Assembly (NCBI GenBank): GCA_964523295.1
Contig: CAZGAH010000093.1
Location: 1-16,574 of the forward strand
Length of the DNA stretch: 16,574 nt
Direction of reading: 5' to 3'
Origin: CAZGAH01 sp964523295
GTDB taxonomy: Bacteria > Desulfobacterota > Desulfovibrionia > Desulfovibrionales > Desulfovibrionaceae
The notes beneath the pieces are model-generated. The model saw nothing but the letters and a program-made list of their open reading frames with translations. It made no database searches and was not told where the DNA came from. Made by a program: the position numbers and the translations under genes. Positions 1 through 6,801 of this stretch are shown here, one piece after another. Position 1 is the first letter of the stretch. The number at the start of each line of letters is the position of its first letter.

Positions 1-483
1 TCGCAGGAGACGATTGACCGGCAACAGGCGCGGGATGCCGTGCTGGTCATACTCGACGCGCTCAGGCAGGACGCCGGGGAGCACTATCAGGAGATACTGC
101 GGTTCTTTCTGCTCGACGGTCTGGACCGGCGCTGGAAAGAGCATTTGCAGAACATGGACGGACTGCGCGAAGGCATCGGCCTGCGGGGATACGGACAGAA
201 GGATCCCAAGCAGGAGTACAAGCGCGAAGGCTTCGAGCTGTTTCAGGAGATGCTCTACCTGATCAAGGAAAGCGCGCTCCGTGCGCTGTGCCGGCTCAAG
301 TTGCAGCAGGTCAGCCAGGAGGAACTCAAGCACGACGAGCCGGCGCAGGACCTGAACTATTCGGGCAATCCCGAGTCCGCCCCCAAACGCGCTCCTGTCC
401 GGCGCAAGGAGCCAAAAGCCGGACGCAACGATCCCTGCCCTTGCGGCAGCGGCAAGAAATACAAGAAGTGCTGCGGTACCTGA
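1..483 (+). CDS. secA: Protein translocase subunit SecA, C-terminal part (5' truncated by window edge)
   Basis: SecA is the cytoplasmic ATPase motor that drives unfolded preproteins through SecYEG. The reading frame is open from the first base, so only about 160 C-terminal residues are present and the start lies outside the window. The sequence shows the helical-scaffold end of SecA (a WKEHLQNMDGLREGIGLRGY block followed by QKDPKQEYKREGFELFQEML), a charged Pro/Lys-rich linker, and a terminal SEC-C zinc motif (CPCGSGKKYKKCCG, a CxCx8CC pattern). In the family this motif binds zinc and contacts SecB or ribosomes. The stop is at 481-483 and argJ follows after 106 bp. Identification is very secure; nothing can be said about the ATPase domains. 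Confidence 0.97.
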   Translation, partial: SQETIDRQQARDAVLVILDALRQDAGEHYQEILRFFLLDGLDRRWKEHLQNMDGLREGIGLRGYGQKDPKQEYKREGFELFQEMLYLIKESALRALCRLKLQQVSQEELKHDEPAQDLNYSGNPESAPKRAPVRRKEPKAGRNDPCPCGSGKKYKKCCGT

Positions 484-511
484 CGCTCCGGGCTGACGCC
501 GGAAAAAGCCA

Positions 512-540
512 TTTTCATGGCCAGGGGCATACGATAAAAA
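512..540 (+). promoter_or_regulatory. Candidate sigma70-type promoter for argJ
   Basis: A TTTTCA box at 512-517 (4 of 6 matches to the -35 consensus) is separated by exactly 17 bp from TAAAAA at 535-540 (4 of 6 matches to the -10). This puts a start site near 547, some 43 nt before the argJ start codon. It lies between secA and argJ. Two imperfect boxes in a short A/T-rich patch can arise by chance, so this is tentative. Confidence 0.3.
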
Positions 541-542
541 TG

Positions 543-572
543 GCCGCGCCCACGCGGCGTGACAGTTTTTTT
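543..572 (+). terminator. Weak hairpin plus T-run between secA and argJ
   Basis: GCCGCG (543-548) and CGCGGC (553-558) form a perfect 6-bp GC stem with a 4-nt loop. A run of seven T follows at 566-572. The T-run starts 7 nt after the stem rather than directly at its base, which is unlike a good intrinsic terminator. It may weakly terminate secA, or be a hairpin in the argJ leader. Confidence 0.35.
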
Positions 573-589
573 CCAGGGAGGGAATTGCC

Positions 590-1762
590 ATGTTGATCAA
601 ACCTGCTGGTTATCGATACGCGGCGGTGTCCGCGGGATTCAAGAAGGCCGGACGGGCCGATCTGGGGCTGGTGGTCAGCGATACGCCAGCCACGGCAGCC
701 GGCGTGTTCACGACCAATCGATTCCAGGCAGCCCCGGTTCTGGTCGCCAAAGAGCTTCTTTCCAGGCGGCAACAGGCCAGGGCCGTGCTCATCAACGCCG
801 GCCAGGCCAACGCCTGCACCGGTGATCCCGGCCTGGCCGACTGTCGGGCGACCCTGGATATGGTCGGCAAGGCAGTCCCCGGTCTCGACGCCGCGGACAT
901 TCTGCCAGCGTCCACGGGTGTGATCGGCGTGCGGATGCCCCTCGATCGTTGGGCCGCGGCAGCGCCGGAGCTGGCTGCCGCACTGTGCACGTGCGGACCG
1001 ATCGACTTCGCCCGGGCGATCATGACCACGGATCAGTATCCCAAAATTGCCTGGGCCGAGGCCGAGGGGATCAAATTGCTCGGCGTCGCCAAGGGCGCGG
1101 GCATGATCTGTCCGAACATGGCGACCATGCTCGTTGTGCTGCTGTGCGACGCCGTGGTCGAACCCGCGCTCTGGCAGGACCTGGTTGCGAAGGCTACGGC
1201 ATCGAGCTTCAATGCCATTACCGTGGACGGCGATACGAGCACCAACGACGCCGTACTCGCCCTGGCCAACGGCGCTTCCGGCGTCGCGGCGAGCGGCTCC
1301 GTGGTAAAAGCCCTGGCCGACGCGCTCGGCCAGGTCTGCCAGGAGCTGGCCACCCTGATCGTGGAAGACGCGGAAGGCGGCACCAAGGTAATCGCCATAC
1401 ACGTCCGCGGGGCTACGGACGACGCGGCCGCGGAGCGCGTGGCCCGGACTGTCGGGAACTCACCGCTGGTCAAAACGGCATTTTACGGACGCGACGCCAA
1501 CTGGGGGCGGATCGTAGCGGCCGTGGGACGCAGCGGCGCGAGCTTCGATCCGGACCAGGTAAGCGTCAGCATTGCCGGCCTGTGCCTGTTCAGTCGCGGC
1601 ACGCCGGTGGATATGGATTTCGACAGCCTGCTCAAGCCCGCCTTGCGACGGCCGCGCGTCGAGGTGGACATCGCGATCGGACAGGGACCGGGGCAGTATT
1701 CGCTGCTCGCCTCGGACCTGACCCACGAATACGTCAACATCAACGCCGACTACCGGAGCTGA
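590..1762 (+). CDS. argJ: Glutamate N-acetyltransferase / amino-acid acetyltransferase ArgJ
   Basis: ArgJ transfers the acetyl group from N-acetylornithine to glutamate in the cyclic arginine pathway. Bifunctional forms also use acetyl-CoA. The 390-aa protein has the family length. Visible motifs are GQANACTG (residues 71-78), ASTGVIG (107-113), MTTD (145-148) and the self-cleavage block GMICPNMATML, where the proenzyme should be cut between Ala178 and Thr179. Thr179 becomes the N-terminal nucleophile of the beta chain. The C-terminus HEYVNINADYRS is also characteristic. The ATG at 590 is preceded by a strong AGGGAGGG ribosome-binding site. Whether it is mono- or bifunctional cannot be read from the sequence. 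It lies between secA and an HD phosphohydrolase gene, with no other arg genes in view. Confidence 0.97.
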   Translation: MLIKPAGYRYAAVSAGFKKAGRADLGLVVSDTPATAAGVFTTNRFQAAPVLVAKELLSRRQQARAVLINAGQANACTGDPGLADCRATLDMVGKAVPGLDAADILPASTGVIGVRMPLDRWAAAAPELAAALCTCGPIDFARAIMTTDQYPKIAWAEAEGIKLLGVAKGAGMICPNMATMLVVLLCDAVVEPALWQDLVAKATASSFNAITVDGDTSTNDAVLALANGASGVAASGSVVKALADALGQVCQELATLIVEDAEGGTKVIAIHVRGATDDAAAERVARTVGNSPLVKTAFYGRDANWGRIVAAVGRSGASFDPDQVSVSIAGLCLFSRGTPVDMDFDSLLKPALRRPRVEVDIAIGQGPGQYSLLASDLTHEYVNINADYRS

Positions 1763-1796
1763 CGGTTCCGACGCTCGGGAAAAAGGGTCTTGCCGC

Positions 1797-2428
1797 ATGT
1801 CCGAATCGAAACCGCACGCCACGCCCTGTGATTTCCAGGCCAATCTGAAGGGCCGGGACCATTGGCAGCGTTTGGTGGATTTTCTTTTTGAAGCCGGCAT
1901 GTTGCGCAAGACGCCGCGTACCGGGTACCAGTTTCTGGGCAGCGGAGGGGAAAACGTTGCCGAGCATTCCTTTCGTACCGCGCTCATCGGCTACGCGCTG
2001 GCAAACCTCGCCGGCGCCGACGCGGCCAAAACCACGCTGCTCTGCCTGTTTCACGATTTGCACGAAGCGCGCACCGGCGATTTCAACTACGTCAACCGGC
2101 GATACAACACGTGCGATCGGGTCCAGGCGCTCAAAGACTGCCTGGCCGGTACCGGCCTCNNNNNNNNNNGGACGAGCTGGAGCACACCGCGAGCCTGGAG
2201 GCCCGGCTGGCTCAGGATGCGGACCAGCTCGATCTCATTCTCAATCTCAAGGAACAACAGGACCTGGGGAATCCCTACGCCGCCAAGTGGCTGGAATGCT
2301 CGCTGCAACGGCTGCGCACGGACTACGGACAACAGCTGGCCGAGGTGATCTGCCGCACCGACCATACCGACTGGTGGTTCAACGGACCGGACCCGGCCTG
2401 GTGGGCGAAGAAAAACGGCAAGCACTGA
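1797..2428 (+). CDS. YfbR-type HD-domain phosphohydrolase (probable 5'-deoxynucleotidase), interrupted by an N gap
   Basis: This is an HD-superfamily metal-dependent phosphohydrolase resembling YfbR/HDDC2, which remove phosphate from 5'-deoxynucleoside monophosphates. In the first part, VAEHSF (His57) and FHDLHEA (His86-Asp87) are metal ligands, followed by the conserved TGD. After the gap, AQDADQLDL supplies the last conserved Asp. The frame changes across the ten Ns at 2160-2169: codons run to 2159 in one frame and restart at 2171 in another. The true gap length must therefore be 2 more than a multiple of 3. I treat this as one intact gene of about 207 residues plus the gap, close to the family's usual size. 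It starts 34 bp after argJ and is probably co-transcribed. The substrate is inferred from the family only. Confidence 0.85.
2160..2169. other. Assembly gap (10 N) inside the HD phosphohydrolase gene
   Basis: Ten Ns stand in for missing sequence of unknown length. The flanking reading frames disagree by one position, so the real length is not ten. The flanks share no end overlap that would let them be joined directly. Confidence 0.95.
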
Positions 2429-2496
2429 CATAGTAACCAGCAGCCATCGAATCCGACAGGCACGGCTATTCACGGACGCGTCAGGAAAAATGACAT

Positions 2497-2997
2497 ATGA
2501 AGTTAGCGGTCGTTTCGGATACCCATCTCGATCAGCCCTCTCCCTGGTTCATGGACGTCTACGAGCGTTTCCTCGCTCCGGCGGACGTGCTATTGCACTG
2601 CGGGGACTTTACCGGGCCGGCTGTGCTTTGGTTTTTGCAAGGGCATCCCCGTTTCTACGGCGTGGCCGGCAATATGGATCATGAACTGTACGACGAGGGA
2701 TTACCAGGGAAACGAGAGCTCGACCTGGACGGCGTGCGCGTGGGCATGGTGCATGGTTGGGGGTTGGGCGGTGATCTGGTTCGGGGCGTGCCTCAGGTCT
2801 TTGGCGAGGGTTTCGACCTGGTCTGTTTTGGTCATACGCACCGCTACGCCTGCGAGCGAAGCGGACGCGTGACCGTGCTCAATCCCGGTTCGGCGACTGC
2901 CTCGCGGCATGGCCCCCCTTCCCTGGCGCTGGTCAGCGTGGCGCCGGACAAGTCGCTGCTCGTCGAGCGCATCGAGCTTTCCCTCGGCAATCGATAA
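2497..2997 (+). CDS. YfcE/MJ0936-family calcineurin-like metallophosphoesterase
   Basis: A small (166 aa) binuclear-metal phosphodiesterase or phosphatase. The full ligand set is visible in order: SDTH (Asp8, His10), HCGD (Asp37), GNMD (Asn59), VHGWG (His86) and FGHTHR (His113, His115), followed by the family's NPGS turn (129-132). Length and motif order match YfcE and MJ0936, which hydrolyse phosphodiesters in vitro; the natural substrate is usually unknown. The ATG at 2497 is chosen because the protein then starts directly with the first beta strand (MKLAVVSDTH). An AGGA about 10 nt upstream may serve as ribosome-binding site. It follows the HD gene by 68 bp and ends only 24 bp from the convergent minus-strand gene. 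Confidence 0.92.
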   Translation: MKLAVVSDTHLDQPSPWFMDVYERFLAPADVLLHCGDFTGPAVLWFLQGHPRFYGVAGNMDHELYDEGLPGKRELDLDGVRVGMVHGWGLGGDLVRGVPQVFGEGFDLVCFGHTHRYACERSGRVTVLNPGSATASRHGPPSLALVSVAPDKSLLVERIELSLGNR

Positions 2998-3021
2998 CGC
3001 GTCGCGTCCGCTATTGCAGAG

Positions 3022-4848
3022 TCATGGCCCTTGCGAGGCGCCCGGCTGCGTGCCCAAGGCCTGGGCTACGTGGAATGCCGCCGCGGCCTCCTCGAGGCGA
3101 TTTTCAGCCTTGAAGCGTAGCGCGTAGCCGAGGTATCTGGCGATATACGAGCGTCGGACGGATTCGCGAACTGCCGGATCGGTCTGGCGTCCCAGCGCAC
3201 GCTGAAAGAACTCCACGGCCTCGACAGGATTGCCCCGCTGCAGCAGCTGCTGCCCTACCCGCTCCAATTCATCCGTCTCGCCCGTGTTGAGCTGGCGGAT
3301 ACGGTCCAGTGCCGCACGTGCCTGTTCATCCAGCCCCAGCGCCAGCAGCGCCTCGGCCAGGCCGGGAAGCAGGCGGGCATCCTCGGGAGTCAGTTGCAGC
3401 GCGGAGTTCAGGGCTGTGAGGGCCTCGGCGTAGCGTCGTTCGCGCACGAGGCATGAGCCCAATATCCGCCAAGCCTCGGCGTCCGTACCATGCGTACGCA
3501 CAAACTGCTGCAAATGGGGAATGGCCGCGGCGTATTGTTCTTGNNNNNNNNNNAAACGGCCCTCGGGGTGCTCCGGATAGATGTCCACTATCCGGGAAAA
3601 CAGGGTGACGCCGTTTTCCCAGACGCGTGTCTGGGCGCGCGTAGACAGAACCAGGGCCGGGACAATCGCCGCCGTCAGCACGACGCCAGGCCATGCGCTT
3701 CGGCTGATACGGGACAGGCCGTCGGCCAGGCCCCAGACCAGCGCCGTATAGAGCCCCATGCTCGGGATATAGAGGTAGCGGTCGGCCATGCTTTGGATCC
3801 CTATCTGCACGATTCCTATTGTCGGCGCCAGCGTGACCAGGAACCACAGCCACCCTGTCAGCAGGTAAGGCGCCCGGCGTCGCCAGCGCCAGGCCAGCCA
3901 GGTGATGCCGATGAGCAGGGCCAGCGACCCGGCGACCTTCCAGATCGGGATGGATTCGGGGAAGGGATAGAGAATGGTCAGCTGCTGCGGATAGAGTAAC
4001 TTGCCGAGATAGGCGACGCAGGCGGTCAGCGCATTGCCCAGGCGCAACGAAAGCGGGACGACGTCGAGGGAATTGACGGCGTTGTAGGCGCGTTGCGAGG
4101 CTATGGCCAGGCCGGAAAAGACGATGGACAGCGCGACAAGGGGCAGCTTCTCCCACACCAGCGCTCCAGGGCTGCGCTGGGTGCATTCCGGATCGATTCC
4201 GCGTTCATCCGGCGCGCGCGGCGTGCGGCGTAATGGCCACCAGTCGAGCAACAGCAGGGCGAAGGGCAGCGTGACCAGCATGGACTTGGCCATCAGTCCC
4301 AGCAGGAAGAGCCCGCACAGGGCCAGGTAGCGCAGCGGCGCGGGCCGACGTACCCAGGCGGCATAGGCCCACAGCGACAGCAGCCAGAAAAACGTGCTCA
4401 GCACGTCCTTTCGTTCCGAGATCCAGGCCACAGACTCCACGTGCACCGGGTGCAGGGCAAACAGCCCGGCCACGGCCAGACTACGCCGCCAGGCCCCGGT
4501 CAAACGCGTAAGCAGCCCGAAGAGCAGCAGCGCGTTGATGCTGTGCAAGGCCAGTCCCATGGCGTGATGTCGGCCGGGATTCGCGCCGAACCATTCGACG
4601 TCGAGCATGTGCGAGAGCCAGGTCAGCGGATGCCAGTTGCCGCCGACAAAGGTGCTGAAGGCCCAGTATACGCCCTCCAGACGCAGCCCCTGGAGCACCG
4701 TCGTATTGTTCTGCACGTAGAGCACGTCGTCGAAGGGAACGAAACCGTTCGACAATGTCGTCCAGTAGGCCAGCCAGATCAACCCGACGAGCGCAACGGC
4801 CGCACCTGTCAGTATGATTCGCGGTGAAGCGGGAAACAGACGTCGCAC
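3022..4848 (-). CDS. TMTC-like polytopic glycosyltransferase (GT-C fold) with C-terminal TPR repeats
   Basis: A large membrane protein with a hydrophobic N-terminal region of about 400 residues (roughly ten or more helices) and a TPR-rich C-terminus (about 435-600). The first loop has the acidic pair FDD (Asp40-Asp41). NWHPLTWLSHMLD (71-83) and HPVHVESVAWISERKDVLS (133-151) are signatures of bacterial TMTC-like or 'tetratricopeptide repeat' GT-C proteins. By analogy it would transfer a sugar from a lipid carrier to an extracytoplasmic acceptor, but donor and acceptor are unknown. The start is GTG at 4846-4848, with CAGGAG about 10 nt upstream. Ten Ns at 3544-3553 fall where the first TPR helix should be, so about ten residues are probably missing. 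The rest stays in frame. Confidence 0.88.
   Translation of the reverse strand: MRRLFPASPRIILTGAAVALVGLIWLAYWTTLSNGFVPFDDVLYVQNNTTVLQGLRLEGVYWAFSTFVGGNWHPLTWLSHMLDVEWFGANPGRHHAMGLALHSINALLLFGLLTRLTGAWRRSLAVAGLFALHPVHVESVAWISERKDVLSTFFWLLSLWAYAAWVRRPAPLRYLALCGLFLLGLMAKSMLVTLPFALLLLDWWPLRRTPRAPDERGIDPECTQRSPGALVWEKLPLVALSIVFSGLAIASQRAYNAVNSLDVVPLSLRLGNALTACVAYLGKLLYPQQLTILYPFPESIPIWKVAGSLALLIGITWLAWRWRRRAPYLLTGWLWFLVTLAPTIGIVQIGIQSMADRYLYIPSMGLYTALVWGLADGLSRISRSAWPGVVLTAAIVPALVLSTRAQTRVWENGVTLFSRIVDIYPEHPEGRXXXXQEQYAAAIPHLQQFVRTHGTDAEAWRILGSCLVRERRYAEALTALNSALQLTPEDARLLPGLAEALLALGLDEQARAALDRIRQLNTGETDELERVGQQLLQRGNPVEAVEFFQRALGRQTDPAVRESVRRSYIARYLGYALRFKAENRLEEAAAAFHVAQALGTQPGASQGP
3544..3553. 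other. Assembly gap (10 N) inside the TMTC-like gene
   Basis: The gap falls between HPEGR and QEQYAAAI, replacing the first helix of a TPR unit. The frame is kept with a length of ten. A TPR helix of about ten residues would need roughly 30 nt, so the true gap is probably longer. The flanks share no end overlap. Confidence 0.9.
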
Positions 4849-4923
4849 GGGCGTCAGGCTCCTGGAGGAACGGCAAAAGTACCGGTTGAAGCTGTCATTT
4901 TTCAGACGGCGCTGTCTGTCGGA

Positions 4924-4958
4924 TCAGGCCTGAGGGCCCCTTGACGAGGCATCAGGGG
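4924..4958. repeat. Short palindrome and bulged hairpin between the two minus-strand genes
   Basis: TCAGGCCTGA (4924-4933) is a perfect 10-bp palindrome. Next to it, CCCC (4937-4940) plus TGA (4942-4944) can pair with TCA plus GGGG (4952-4958) around a 7-nt loop, with one bulged T. The second stem includes the stop codon of the small secreted protein. No T-run follows on either strand, so it is not a standard terminator. Confidence 0.3.
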
Positions 4959-5281
4959 CGGTTGATCGCGTCGTTGATGACGCGTCTGAGGTTCTGATAC
5001 GCGCGTATCTTCCACGGATCGCCCCCGTCGACGAGCATTTCCTGGATAAAGGGATGCTCTTCTATGCGCTGGTTGAGTTGCATCAACTCTTCCGGCGTCA
5101 TTTTCACAAGAATATTGTACACGTGGACGCCATTCTGCTCGACAAACCAGAGTCTGATGATCTTGTCGACGACGTGATCGACCCGGTACGTGGCCTGCGC
5201 TGTGTCTGGTAACAAATACGCCTGAACGGGCAGAAGCAGCAGTGCGGCCACCAGCAGCGAGGATCGGAATGCAGCGTACAT
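4952..5281 (-). CDS. Small secreted protein of unknown function
   Basis: I do not recognise this family. The chosen ATG (5279-5281) has a GGAG about 5 nt upstream and gives 109 residues. They begin with a signal peptide: a short Arg-containing N-region, then LLVAALLLLPVQA, with likely cleavage after an Ala in the following stretch (QAYLLPDTAQA). The remaining ~80 residues are soluble and mixed charged, with a C-terminal helical part (TPEELMQLNQRIEEHPFIQEM). There is no cysteine or obvious catalytic motif. The frame stays open upstream to 5545, but that extension would bury the signal peptide and looks non-coding. It lies 103 bp upstream of the TMTC-like gene in the same direction, so an exported partner is possible but unproven. 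Confidence 0.7.
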   Translation of the reverse strand: MYAAFRSSLLVAALLLLPVQAYLLPDTAQATYRVDHVVDKIIRLWFVEQNGVHVYNILVKMTPEELMQLNQRIEEHPFIQEMLVDGGDPWKIRAYQNLRRVINDAINRP

Positions 5282-5350
5282 GGCGTCTCCGGAAAAAGCG
5301 ACACCGGCGAACAGGGGCATCCCTATGCAGCCGACGCGCTTGACGACGAC

Positions 5351-5379
5351 AGTATATCCGATTGACGAAAAAAAGCCAG
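5351..5379 (-). promoter_or_regulatory. Candidate sigma70-type promoter for the small secreted protein
   Basis: On the minus strand a TATACT box (plus coordinates 5351-5356, 5 of 6 matches) lies 17 bp from CTGGCT (5374-5379, 3 of 6 matches), with a T-rich spacer. The start site would fall near 5344, giving a leader of about 63 nt before the ATG at 5281. The -10 is good and the -35 poor. Confidence 0.38.
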
Positions 5380-5491
5380 TCCTCGCGCGGCGGGCACCCA
5401 CGCCAGGCCTGTGGGAGCAGTCCCGGCTCGACGCGAATAGTTCGCCGACATGCCGGCGCTCCGTCTTCCCCTCCGACCCGGGCCTCAAGCT

Positions 5492-5556
5492 GTCAGAGTG
5501 GAACGAATGTTGCATGGATAGCACAGCCTCTGACGACCATTTCATCGGCGTCAGAG
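5492..5556. repeat. Three alternating copies of a GTCAGAG heptamer
   Basis: GTCAGAG occurs at 5492-5498 and 5550-5556, with its reverse complement CTCTGAC at 5528-5534. The last two extend to a perfect 8-bp inverted repeat (CTCTGACG at 5528-5535, CGTCAGAG at 5549-5556) with a 13-nt loop, in which a further CC/GG pair can form. The middle copy can pair with either outer copy, so the two stems exclude each other. It ends about 80 bp before the cpoB-like start. It could be an operator array or alternative RNA stems. Confidence 0.5.
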
Positions 5557-5563
5557 AATAGTC

Positions 5564-5592
5564 TTGAAAAGGAGCTGGTTATCCTCTAGTGT
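5564..5592 (+). promoter_or_regulatory. Weak promoter candidate upstream of the cpoB-to-xer run
   Basis: TTGAAA (5564-5569, 5 of 6 matches) and TAGTGT (5587-5592, 3 of 6 matches) are separated by 17 bp. The -35 begins 8 bp after the heptamer inverted repeat. The -10 is poor, so confidence is low. Confidence 0.28.
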
Positions 5593-5636
5593 TTCGATCC
5601 TGTTGGCTGGAGGAAGCTGGCTTCAGGGAGGTCTGC

Positions 5637-6779
5637 ATGAAACGAATGCGTGGAGCCTGGCTGGTCGCGCTGCTGGTGGTCTGGCTGAGTGGGTGCGCCG
5701 GGCCTGGCTACGAGTCCAGCGAGGAGTTTCGGCTGCGCAATCTGGAAACGCAGTTCGTCGGCATGATCGATCACCAGAAGCGTATCGACAGTCGGGTTGC
5801 TGAACTGGAGCGACGCGTGGAGCGTAGCGGCGCAACGTTGAAGAGTTCGACCCGGCCTGCTCCGGCCCCTGCCGGGTCGGGTTCTGTCCGTCATTCCCAA
5901 AAAGCCCAGGCACCGGCCACGGCCAGGACATCGCGCCAGTACGCCGCCCCGGCGTCCAGTCCCGGCGCAGCGTACATGCCGCCCGAGACTTCAACCCAAA
6001 GTGCCGTTCCGTCCGATCCCGGTTTTCCGCCGGATGGAGACAGCGTGGCTGCGGAAGCGCCAAAAAAGCATACCCCCGCGCCGCGGCAATCGGTCTCGAG
6101 AACCCGACCCACGGTCGCCTCCCGCAAGCCTGATGCGCCGCACCTGCGTCCGCAGGCCGGGCCGGATTACGGCGACTCCAACATGCTCGAGGCCACGCAA
6201 AAAAAGCCCCCGTTGCCCAAGACAGCCCAGCAGAACGCGTCCAAATCCCCGGCGCCGGAGTCTGGACCGACGCCGCCCCCGGCCGCGATCGCCGCTCGCG
6301 AACCCGCCGAGCCGCGGGCCACGCCACAGCAGACGCCGACCGTCGCCCTGCCCCGTCCTGCCGAGCCCGTTGCCCCGCCCCCGGCCGCTGTTTCCGCTCC
6401 CGGCGGCACGCAGGCCGAATACGAGCGTGCGCTTGAACTGGCGCGAACCAAACGTACCGCGGAGGCCCGGCCGTTGTTCAAGGCCTTTTTGTCCAAGAAT
6501 CCGAACAGCCCGCACGTACCCAATGCCATGTACTGGCTGGGCGAAACGTATTATGCGGACGGGGAATACGATCAGGCCATCCTTTCGTTCAAGGAAGTGG
6601 CGGGACGTTTTCCCAAGCACGCCAAGGCAGCGGCAGCGATGCTCAAGGTGGGTTACGCGTATGAACAACTTGCGGACTTGACGAATGCGCGGTTCTATCT
6701 GCAAACCTTGATTGACGAGTACCCCAAGAGCGAGCCGGCCCGGCTGGCTCGGGAGAAATTGAACAAGATTCCGGAATGA
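5637..6779 (+). CDS. ybgF: CpoB/YbgF-like Tol-Pal-associated TPR lipoprotein
   Basis: YbgF/CpoB proteins sit in the periplasm and link Tol-Pal outer-membrane constriction to peptidoglycan synthesis at division. The C-terminal third (about 258-380) has three TPR-like units typical of the family (AEYERALELARTKRTAEA, NAMYWLGETYYADGEYDQA, ARFYLQTLIDEYPKSEPARL). The N-terminus has a short coiled coil (about 30-63), like the trimerisation helix of YbgF. Unlike E. coli CpoB it carries a lipobox, LSGC with Cys20, followed by Ala, so it is probably an outer-membrane lipoprotein. A very long Pro/Ala-rich linker (about 66-255) separates the two domains. The ATG at 5637 is preferred over the upstream GTG at 5589 because of AGGGAGG just before it and the clean signal peptide. 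No tol or pal genes are in view. Confidence 0.87.
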   Translation: MKRMRGAWLVALLVVWLSGCAGPGYESSEEFRLRNLETQFVGMIDHQKRIDSRVAELERRVERSGATLKSSTRPAPAPAGSGSVRHSQKAQAPATARTSRQYAAPASSPGAAYMPPETSTQSAVPSDPGFPPDGDSVAAEAPKKHTPAPRQSVSRTRPTVASRKPDAPHLRPQAGPDYGDSNMLEATQKKPPLPKTAQQNASKSPAPESGPTPPPAAIAAREPAEPRATPQQTPTVALPRPAEPVAPPPAAVSAPGGTQAEYERALELARTKRTAEARPLFKAFLSKNPNSPHVPNAMYWLGETYYADGEYDQAILSFKEVAGRFPKHAKAAAAMLKVGYAYEQLADLTNARFYLQTLIDEYPKSEPARLAREKLNKIPE

Positions 6780-6801
6780 CGGATTTTCCGCCAGCAACGA
6801 C

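Larger units (their letters stand above)
5282..5636. other. Divergent intergenic region (355 bp)
   Basis: This separates the minus-strand small secreted protein from the plus-strand cpoB-to-xer run. It should hold promoters for both directions. Short frames cross it on both strands, but none has family resemblance or a convincing start. Visible content is a candidate minus-strand promoter (5351-5379), a heptamer repeat cluster (5492-5556) and a weak plus-strand promoter candidate (5564-5592). Confidence 0.8.

Noticed and set aside
515..1402. Minus-strand open frame (295 aa) opposite argJ
   Set aside because: It is fully covered by argJ, which has all family motifs on the plus strand.
2998..3021. 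Shared terminator between the convergent phosphoesterase and TMTC-like genes
   Set aside because: The 24-bp spacer contains no hairpin with a T-run on either strand.
5280..5561. Plus-strand small frame (93 aa) in the divergent intergenic region
   Set aside because: It has no ribosome-binding site, starts antisense to another gene's start codon, and has no recognisable protein features.
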